18,155 nucleotides of DNA from QAMX01 sp964448855 (GTDB lineage Bacteria; Bacillota; Clostridia; Oscillospirales; QAMX01): the NCBI GenBank assembly GCA_964448855.1, contig CAYUXI010000031.1, positions 1 through 18,155 of the forward strand. Direction: 5' to 3'. Under the pieces are notes generated by a model. It was given only the letters and a program-made list of their open reading frames with translations. It was not told where the DNA came from and made no database searches. A program made the translations under genes and the position numbers. Positions 13,378 to 18,155 of this stretch are shown here, in pieces. Positions within the stretch are counted from its first letter, which is position 1. Each line of letters starts with the position of its first letter.

Positions 13378-14295
13378 TTATTTTTTGGAGCCCAAGCGGG
13401 ACCAGAAGCGGAAGGTCAGCGGATAGACAAATCCGGCAAACAGCGCCAGCAGCAGATAGCGCACACCGTCCGCCGCGTGGCTGCCATGGAAGAGGTTCAG
13501 CAGCGGCTGCTTCAGCCCCTGCCAGATTAGCAGAGCAAAGACCAGACCGACGGCCATTTTGGCAATCTGCGCGTACCAGACAGCGCGCGTGTCGAAATGC
13601 AGCCACTTCCGGTCGAGCTGCCAGGCTGCGGTCAGGCCGATCGACGCGCCCAGCATCTCCCAGCCGTGCTTGGCCGCCTCCGCGATGCTCGGATCCGTCA
13701 GGTCGCTCAGTGATGCATAGATCAGCAGAATGAGCGACAGCGCAATCAGGATTCCCCCGGCCACCCAGGAAATCCAGGGTTTGTCCGCTTCCAGTGAAGA
13801 GAGCCACGCCATCAGGAAGACGATGGCCAGTCCGATCAGGATGGCGCCGACAACATCGGTCGGTGTGTGGACGCCGAGATACAGCCGGGACAGGCCAGTC
13901 AGCAGAACGAGGCAGGCGCTGAGGATGGTCAGCCAGCGGCGGCGGGCAAAGACCGACAGCGAGCCAAAGAGCCCCAGTACAGATTGTGTATGGCCGCTCG
14001 GGAAGGAATAATCCCGCGCTGCAAATTCCCCGTCCAGCGCCGCATCCACCGGTGTCAGCGACGGGTCACGCACCCAGGGGCGCGGAATTTTGCAGAGCGC
14101 TTTCACCGTCTGGTTCAGCGCGGTGCCGCAGCCCCAGGAAAAAAACATCCAGAACCCGGCGCGCTTATTCACGCACCAGAGCGCGATCAGAATGACCGCT
14201 GTGAATGCGATTTCTCCGCCGAGCTGTGAGATGCAGAGAAACACCTGATCCAGAAAAGGAGTCCGAATGGATTCCAGTGCAGAAAGAAGTCCCAT
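13378..14295 (-). CDS. PAP2-family membrane phosphatase
   Basis: The 305-aa integral membrane protein has all three phosphatidic acid phosphatase motifs: KALCKIPRP (65-73), PSGH (99-102) and SRLYLGVHTPTD (136-147), with the catalytic His143 and supporting Asp147. About seven hydrophobic segments are visible (near 28-42, 48-62, 104-117, 121-134, 148-164, 174-192, 266-290), and the active site should face outside. Members remove phosphate from lipid phosphates such as undecaprenyl pyrophosphate or phosphatidic acid. Given glmM two genes upstream, recycling of the wall lipid carrier is attractive but unproven. The domain is larger than the minimal PAP2 fold of about 200 residues, with a C-terminal extension of four or so helices. 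GGAGG lies ten bases before the ATG. Confidence 0.93.
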   Translation of the reverse strand: MGLLSALESIRTPFLDQVFLCISQLGGEIAFTAVILIALWCVNKRAGFWMFFSWGCGTALNQTVKALCKIPRPWVRDPSLTPVDAALDGEFAARDYSFPSGHTQSVLGLFGSLSVFARRRWLTILSACLVLLTGLSRLYLGVHTPTDVVGAILIGLAIVFLMAWLSSLEADKPWISWVAGGILIALSLILLIYASLSDLTDPSIAEAAKHGWEMLGASIGLTAAWQLDRKWLHFDTRAVWYAQIAKMAVGLVFALLIWQGLKQPLLNLFHGSHAADGVRYLLLALFAGFVYPLTFRFWSRLGSKK

Positions 14296-14349
14296 AGAAT
14301 TGCATCCTCCGTTTCGTATGATTGAGAAGCGTGTCCGATTCGGCAGCCG

Positions 14350-15156
14350 TCACCAGACCTGTTCCGCATAGGGCGCAGCCAGCCTGGCCAGCACGGGATA
14401 GACGGTCGGATTGCCTGTCAGAATGCTGGACGGGCGGCGGAAATCCGGCGTTTCGCCGCAGAACCGGGTAATGGTTCCGCCCGCCTCCGTGATCAGCAGA
14501 GCGCCCGCTGCAAAATCCCAGGGCTGGAGCGTCATTTCGAAAAAACCGTCCAGCCGCCCGGCTGCAACATAGGCCAGATCGAGAGCGGCGCTTCCGCTCC
14601 GGCGGATGTCCAGCGAATCCCGATAGACGGCGGCCAGCAGGGCGAAGGTTGCCTCCGCACGGGAGCGTTCATACGGCGTGGTGCCGAACGCGATCAGCGC
14701 GTGTGCGTAGTCGTGTGTCGAGACGTGGATGCGTCGGCCGTTCAGGAAGGCACCGCCGCCGCGCAGCGCGGTAAACATTTCGTCCGTATACGGGCAGTAG
14801 ATCACAGCGAGCAGCGGCTCATTTTCCGCAGGTCTGGCCAGCGCAACCGACACGGCGCTCATCCCGGTGCCGTGGATGAAATTGGAGGTGCCGTCAATCG
14901 GGTCAACAATCCACGCCAGCTCCCCGTCACCCTGTTCGCCGTTTTCCTCCCCGCAGAAGGCGGCTTCCGGGCAAATCCGCGTCAGCGCTTCATGCAGATG
15001 GTTCTGTACGCGGATGTCATACTCCGTGACGTAGTTCCGGTCACCGCTTGTCTGCATTCCGTCGCCCTGATAGCACGCTGCGCCGCGAATGATGGCTCCG
15101 GCTTCGCGGACGGCCTCACAGACCGGCTCCAGCAGTTGATTGTCAAATGGTTTCAT
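14350..15156 (-). CDS. Inositol monophosphatase family protein
   Basis: The 268-aa protein has the metal-binding motifs of the family: GEEN (69-72), WIVDPIDGTSNFIHG (82-96, Asp85 and Asp88 bind magnesium) and WDFAAGALLITEAGG (213-227). Length and motif order match SuhB/IMPase enzymes, which hydrolyse inositol-1-phosphate or related sugar phosphates, and in some bacteria 3'-phosphoadenosine phosphate or fructose-1,6-bisphosphate. The exact substrate cannot be read from the motifs. The gene starts 15 bp after the glmM stop and precedes the PAP2 gene by 54 bp, so the three look cotranscribed. The ribosome site is weak. Confidence 0.92.
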   Translation of the reverse strand: MKPFDNQLLEPVCEAVREAGAIIRGAACYQGDGMQTSGDRNYVTEYDIRVQNHLHEALTRICPEAAFCGEENGEQGDGELAWIVDPIDGTSNFIHGTGMSAVSVALARPAENEPLLAVIYCPYTDEMFTALRGGGAFLNGRRIHVSTHDYAHALIAFGTTPYERSRAEATFALLAAVYRDSLDIRRSGSAALDLAYVAAGRLDGFFEMTLQPWDFAAGALLITEAGGTITRFCGETPDFRRPSSILTGNPTVYPVLARLAAPYAEQVW

Positions 15157-15171
15157 GGATGTCCCAGCTTT

Positions 15172-16530
15172 CTATTCATTTGCCTGTCCGAGGCGTTCCC
15201 GGATGACATTGGCAACGGTTTCCGCAATTTTGCGGATTTCCTCCACGTTCTGGCCTTCCACCATGACGCGAATCAGCGGTTCTGTCCCGGACGGTCGGAC
15301 AACAATGCGGCCATCGCGGCCGAGGGTGCGTTTGGCTTCATCGATGCTCTCCCGCACGTCGCGGTCGGTATAGAACAGCAGCTTGCCCTCCGCCGAAACC
15401 TTGACATTGACCATTTCCTGCGGATAACGGGTCATGACAGCGGCCATTTCCGAGAGCTTTTTGCCGTTTCTCCGCATCATGGAGAGCAGCTGAACGGCTG
15501 TCAGCTGGCCATCGCCGGTGGTTGCGAAGTCGCGGAAAATGATATGCCCGGACTGTTCCCCGCCGAACGAATAATCCTCCAGCAGCATTTCCTCCAGCAC
15601 GAACCGGTCACCGACCTTCGTCGCAATGAAGCGCAGGCCGTTTTCCTCACAGAACCGGCTGAAGCCGAAATTGCTCATGATCGTTCCAACGACGGTCTTC
15701 CGGGAGAGCTTGCCGCGTCCGGCCATGTCTGCGGCGCAAATCGCCATGATCATGTCGCCGTCCACCAGCTTCCCGGTTTCATCGACGCACAGACAGCGAT
15801 CCGCGTCGCCGTCAAAGGCGATGCCCGCGTCCAGCTGATGCTCAACCACATAGGCCGCCAGCGCCTCCGTATGGGTAGAGCCGCAGCCGCAGTTGATGTT
15901 CACGCCGTCCGGCGTATGGAACAGCAGCTGCACCTCCGCGCCAAGCGAGGTGAACAGCTTTTCAGCCGTCACACTGGCAGAGCCGTTGGCGCAGTCAACC
16001 GCCACGCGCAGGCCGTCCAGCGAATACGGAACGCTGGACTTCAGGTGGTCGATATAATCCTTCGCAGCAGTCGGCCGCATTGTGATTTTGCCGATGCCGT
16101 CGCCGCTGACCGTCTGCGGTTCCTCCGTGCGGTTCAGCAGATCTTCGATGCGTTCCTCCAGCGCATCCGGCAATTTGAAGCCGTCCCCGCTGAAGATCTT
16201 GATGCCGTTATATTCCGAGGTGTTGTGCGATGCGGAGATCATGATGCCGGCATCCGCCTTGTACTTTTCAACCAGGTACGCCACCGCCGGTGTCGGGACG
16301 ACGCCGAGGCTGATGACGTCCGCACCGACCGAGCAGAGTCCGGCCGACACGGAAGCGGACAGCATATCCGATGAAATGCGCGTATCCGTCCCGATGACAA
16401 ATACCGGTCTGCGGCGGCAGCCCTCCGTCAGAACGGTGGCGGCGGCCTTCCCGATGTTCATGGCCAGCTCCGTCGTCAGATCTTTTCCGGCAACGCCGCG
16501 AATCCCGTCCGTTCCAAATAATCTGCCCAT
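15172..16530 (-). CDS. glmM: Phosphoglucosamine mutase
   Basis: The 452-aa enzyme starts MGRLFGTDGIRGVAG, the GlmM signature. It has the active-site serine loop GIMISASHN (95-103, phosphorylated Ser101), the magnesium loop DGDADR (240-245) and the phosphate-binding RPSGTEPLIRVMVEG near the C-terminus. It converts glucosamine-6-phosphate to glucosamine-1-phosphate, the second step towards UDP-GlcNAc for peptidoglycan. Length is typical. GGAAGG lies a few bases upstream of the ATG. It follows the putative acetyltransferase gene by 38 bp; that product would use the GlmM product. Confidence 0.98.
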   Translation of the reverse strand: MGRLFGTDGIRGVAGKDLTTELAMNIGKAAATVLTEGCRRRPVFVIGTDTRISSDMLSASVSAGLCSVGADVISLGVVPTPAVAYLVEKYKADAGIMISASHNTSEYNGIKIFSGDGFKLPDALEERIEDLLNRTEEPQTVSGDGIGKITMRPTAAKDYIDHLKSSVPYSLDGLRVAVDCANGSASVTAEKLFTSLGAEVQLLFHTPDGVNINCGCGSTHTEALAAYVVEHQLDAGIAFDGDADRCLCVDETGKLVDGDMIMAICAADMAGRGKLSRKTVVGTIMSNFGFSRFCEENGLRFIATKVGDRFVLEEMLLEDYSFGGEQSGHIIFRDFATTGDGQLTAVQLLSMMRRNGKKLSEMAAVMTRYPQEMVNVKVSAEGKLLFYTDRDVRESIDEAKRTLGRDGRIVVRPSGTEPLIRVMVEGQNVEEIRKIAETVANVIRERLGQANE

Positions 16531-16568
16531 ATCGTTTCCTTCCTTTCAGTCCAATCAACTCAGTTCAA

Positions 16569-17252
16569 TCAGCCGCGCATTTCCCGCACGGCAATGATTC
16601 CGTTTTCTTTCCAAATGCGTTCCGCCGCCAGGACGCCACGCACGCGGGAGAGCGGATAGACGATGGAATGTCTGCCCACCACGCTCCCCGGACAGAGGAC
16701 GCTGTTGCAGCCGACCTCGGCGAAATCGCCGAGCATGGCACCCAGCTTGCGCAGTCCGGTCGCCAGCTCGCCCGGCGTCGGCTCCTTCCAGCGAATGACC
16801 ACATTCGTCTTGTCGCTTTTGACGTTGGACGTCACCGCACCGGCACCCATATGTGCGCCGTGTCCCAGAATGGAGTCGCCAATATAATTGAAATGCGGTG
16901 TTTTCGCCTCATCGAACAGCACACAGTTTTTCAGCTCACAGGAATTCCCGACAACGCAGCCCGTGCCGACCAGTGCGCTGCCGCGGATGTAGGCGCCGTG
17001 GCGAACCTCTGTATCCGGACCGATGACGACCGGCCCGGTGATGGAGGCGGACGGTGCAATTTTGGCGGTTCGGGCAATCCAGATGCCGTCTCCGCGCTGT
17101 TCATAAATCTCCGACGACAGCGTCTGACCATATGTCACAAGGAAGCTGCGCAGTGTCGACAGAATTTCCCAGGGATACTGCACCGCTGCCAGCAGGCTGC
17201 CAATTGCACTATGTTGGAGGTCAAACAGCGATTCCGGCCGTAAAGCGTCCAT
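16569..17252 (-). CDS. Left-handed beta-helix acetyltransferase, GlmU C-half-like
   Basis: I use the ATG at 17252, preceded by AGGA; a TTG two codons earlier is too close to it. The 227-aa protein has a helical N-terminal part (1-48) and then hexapeptide repeats of a left-handed beta helix (about 58-200). Within these, KTPHFNYIGDSILGHG (117-132) strongly resembles the GlmU acetyltransferase segment around its catalytic histidine; His120 would be the counterpart. GAGAVTSN (136-143) also matches. No nucleotidyltransferase domain is present. Database entries for this clostridial family are often named UDP-GlcNAc pyrophosphorylase, which the sequence does not support. It probably acetylates glucosamine-1-phosphate or a related amino sugar. 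It is the first gene of the glmM unit and has a good promoter. Confidence 0.82.
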   Translation of the reverse strand: MDALRPESLFDLQHSAIGSLLAAVQYPWEILSTLRSFLVTYGQTLSSEIYEQRGDGIWIARTAKIAPSASITGPVVIGPDTEVRHGAYIRGSALVGTGCVVGNSCELKNCVLFDEAKTPHFNYIGDSILGHGAHMGAGAVTSNVKSDKTNVVIRWKEPTPGELATGLRKLGAMLGDFAEVGCNSVLCPGSVVGRHSIVYPLSRVRGVLAAERIWKENGIIAVREMRG

Positions 17253-17275
17253 CTTCAACAGTCCTTTCGTTTTCC

Positions 17276-17292
17276 CGAACCGTCAGGGTTCG
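17276..17292 (-). promoter_or_regulatory. Leader hairpin upstream of the acetyltransferase gene
   Basis: CGAACC (17276-17281) and GGTTCG (17287-17292) form a perfect 6-bp stem with a 5-nt loop in the roughly 85-nt leader, ending 24 nt before the ATG. The leader is too short to hold a glmS-type ribozyme. Confidence 0.5.
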
Positions 17293-17344
17293 AATGTTTG
17301 CTTCGATTTTTTCCCGCATTTCTCACGGATTCTTACAATATTAT

Positions 17345-17373
17345 ATCATATCACATTTTCTGTTCGCTGTCAA
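17345..17373 (-). promoter_or_regulatory. Promoter of the acetyltransferase-glmM unit
   Basis: On the minus strand TTGACA (17373-17368), 17 bp, TATGAT (17350-17345). The -35 box is perfect and the -10 box matches five of six. An overlapping TATAAT five bases further on would have a 22-bp spacer and is less likely. Confidence 0.82.
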
Positions 17374-17640
17374 TTTCTTCTGTTTATTGTCACGCGCTCT
17401 CTGGGGCTGGAACCGGGAAAATATTTCCGATTTTCATGTTCATATATTTTGACCCCAGATTCCCGTTAGTCATCGTTCGATTCGGTTTGTGGTTTTATTA
17501 CTTCATAAATTTTTACGGGTCAGCAGATTTTCTTGAGATTCGTCGTATTTTGTCATTATGTGTTTTCGAATTTCCGTTTATGTCTTCATTTTTCAGTTTG
17601 TTTCGATGTGTTTCGTCCACTTTTTATTCGTTTTCGTCAT
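17374..17640. other. T-rich gene-free stretch
   Basis: I see no gene here. The plus strand is rich in T, with recurring TTCG, TCGTT and TTTTCG words, and differs sharply from the GC-rich genes beside it. Open frames across it are low-complexity and phenylalanine-rich, with no ribosome site. One weak TGACCC/GGGTCA pair spans 17450-17525 and is probably chance. The stretch separates the leftward glmM unit from the rightward promoters. Confidence 0.6.
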
Positions 17641-17669
17641 TTGACATTCCAGCTGTTTTGTTTTAGAAT
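17641..17669 (+). promoter_or_regulatory. Orphan rightward promoter
   Basis: TTGACA (17641-17646), 17 bp, TAGAAT (17664-17669): eleven of twelve consensus positions match. No annotated gene follows directly; transcription from about 17676 would reach the nested terminator at 17872-17923. In a T-rich region such boxes can arise by chance, yet the exact spacing makes this one convincing. Confidence 0.65.
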
Positions 17670-17675
17670 ATATCA

Positions 17676-17923
17676 AAGATTGAGCGTTGCATTGCTCAGA
17701 CGGTTCGATTGCGCTTCCGAATGGTTTGAGTATATTCTTTCTCTGAAGGAATATGATGAATTTTCGTTCTTTCCACGCTCAGTTCTTTCGAGGCATTTCA
17801 ACAGTCGGTATTTCCGGCTTTTCCTGGCCTCCATTTGTTTTTTACCTCTCTCCTTTGCCAAGAGCGGACGGTCACATGATTGATCGCCCGGTTTTGGCGT
17901 ATTTTTTTATCATGTGATTTTTT
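17676..17923 (+). ncRNA. Candidate small RNA between promoter and nested terminator
   Basis: The predicted transcript is about 250 nt. It can fold a TGAGC/GCTCA stem (17681-17698), a 10-bp stem ATATTCTTTC/GAAGGAATAT with one G-U pair and a 3-nt loop (17732-17754), and the terminator at its 3' end. The 3' arm of the 10-bp stem contains AAGGA and an ATG that begins a 54-codon frame (17753-17917), so the structure could instead mask a small gene. I do not recognise any known RNA family (6S, tmRNA, RNase P or T-box features are not seen). Confidence 0.35.
17872..17923 (+). terminator. Nested double terminator
   Basis: The outer stem TCACATGAT (17872-17880) and ATCATGTGA (17909-17917) is a perfect 9 bp followed by six T residues. 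Inside it, CGCC (17885-17888) and GGCG (17896-17899) form a second stem followed by TATTTTTTT. Two consecutive termination signals are thus folded one within the other, both for rightward transcription. Confidence 0.8.
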
Positions 17924-18021
17924 CTTGAAAAAGCAATTTTTTTGAATTTCCGCTCATATGATTTACCGATTTTTCGTTCAATTCTCTTTGTTGTTGTCAT
18001 TTTATCTTTTATTTTCGGCGT

Positions 18022-18050
18022 TTGACATTTTGTTCTTAGTCTGCTAATAT
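18022..18050 (+). promoter_or_regulatory. Promoter of the last gene
   Basis: TTGACA (18022-18027), 17 bp, TAATAT (18045-18050). The -35 box is perfect and the -10 box matches four of six. Transcription would start near 18057, about 59 nt before the ATG at 18116. Confidence 0.75.
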
Positions 18051-18059
18051 GTACTCAGC

Positions 18060-18085
18060 CATCGTGTGAATGGATTGTCACGATG
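18060..18085 (+). promoter_or_regulatory. 5' leader hairpin of the last gene
   Basis: CATCGTG (18060-18066) and CACGATG (18079-18085) form a perfect 7-bp stem with a 12-nt loop. It begins within a few bases of the predicted transcription start, the position at which hairpins are known to protect mRNAs from 5'-end-dependent decay. Confidence 0.55.
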
Positions 18086-18115
18086 CCACATATTACATTT
18101 AGGAGGCAAATTCAA

Positions 18116-18155
18116 ATGAGCAAAAAGCTTCGCATTCTTGCACTGGCTCTTGCTG
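18116..18155 (+). CDS. Start of a probably secreted protein, 3'-truncated by window
   Basis: Only MSKKLRILALALA is visible before the window ends. A lysine/arginine start followed by a leucine/alanine run is the beginning of a Sec signal peptide, or of a membrane segment. A full AGGAGG (18101-18106) stands nine bases before the ATG, and a perfect -35 box lies upstream, so expression is likely high. The product itself cannot be named from these residues; surface-layer or extracellular-binding proteins often start this way, but that is a guess. Confidence 0.75.
   Translation, partial: MSKKLRILALALA

Noticed and set aside
14701..16374. 557-codon open frame on the plus strand
   Set aside because: It runs antisense to glmM and the inositol monophosphatase gene, which have complete motifs. 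It has no family resemblance and its openness follows from the GC-rich codon use of the opposite strand.
17298..17883. Overlapping plus-strand frames of 116-122 codons in the T-rich gap
   Set aside because: Low complexity (F, S, R), no ribosome site, crossed by the promoter and hairpins; no resemblance to known proteins.
17753..17917. 54-codon frame with AAGGA nearby
   Set aside because: Phenylalanine-rich as expected of T-rich DNA, and its end runs through the terminator stem. Kept only as an alternative reading of the candidate RNA locus.

Overview
The window looks like chromosomal DNA from a GC-rich, spore-forming member of the Clostridia, most likely the Ruminococcaceae/Oscillospiraceae (inference). 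Reasons: both dipicolinate synthase subunits (DpaA, DpaB) and a GerW/YtfJ-type sporulation protein are present. The gene order ScpA-ScpB-DUF2953-YtfJ-D,D-carboxypeptidase-RluB follows Firmicutes synteny. Intrinsic terminators and AGGAGG-type ribosome binding sites are typical of low-to-mid GC Gram-positives. Apart from the two ends, every gene lies on the minus strand.

Layout, left to right. (1) 1-1127: the 3' part of a large serine recombinase on the plus strand, presumably the edge of an integrated element. It is followed by about 250 bp of short repeats and hairpins. (2) 1384-1697: a three-gene tRNA cluster on the minus strand, transcribed Met(CAT)-Glu(TTC)-Val(CAC) from a perfect-consensus promoter at 1745-1773. 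(3) 1804-10494: a tightly packed run transcribed leftwards as gltX, glnS, an M50 site-2-type protease, scpA, scpB, a DUF2953 protein, ytfJ, dacF and rluB. I see no convincing terminator inside it. It combines tRNA charging, chromosome condensation (the SMC partners ScpA and ScpB), sporulation or cell-wall genes and rRNA modification. (4) 10622-11572: a uridine-kinase-like P-loop kinase with its own promoter. (5) 11740-13274: dpaA-dpaB, making dipicolinic acid for the spore core, ended by a strong terminator. (6) 13378-17252: a PAP2-family phosphatase, an inositol-monophosphatase-family enzyme, glmM and a left-handed beta-helix acetyltransferase that resembles the C-terminal half of GlmU. The acetyltransferase and GlmM plausibly act in succession to form GlcNAc-1-phosphate for the cell wall. 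A TTGACA-17-TATGAT promoter drives this group.

(7) 17253-18115 is an 860-bp gene-poor, T-rich stretch. It holds the leftward promoter, an orphan rightward promoter followed about 200 bp later by a nested terminator (a candidate small RNA), and a second rightward promoter. The second promoter feeds a gene that starts at 18116 with what looks like a signal peptide and runs off the window. I found no CRISPR array, no insertion sequence and no obvious defence system. The most interesting unexplained pieces are the candidate RNA locus near 17.65-17.92 kb, the recombinase/tRNA boundary with its repeats, and a 10-bp stem between dpaA and dpaB.
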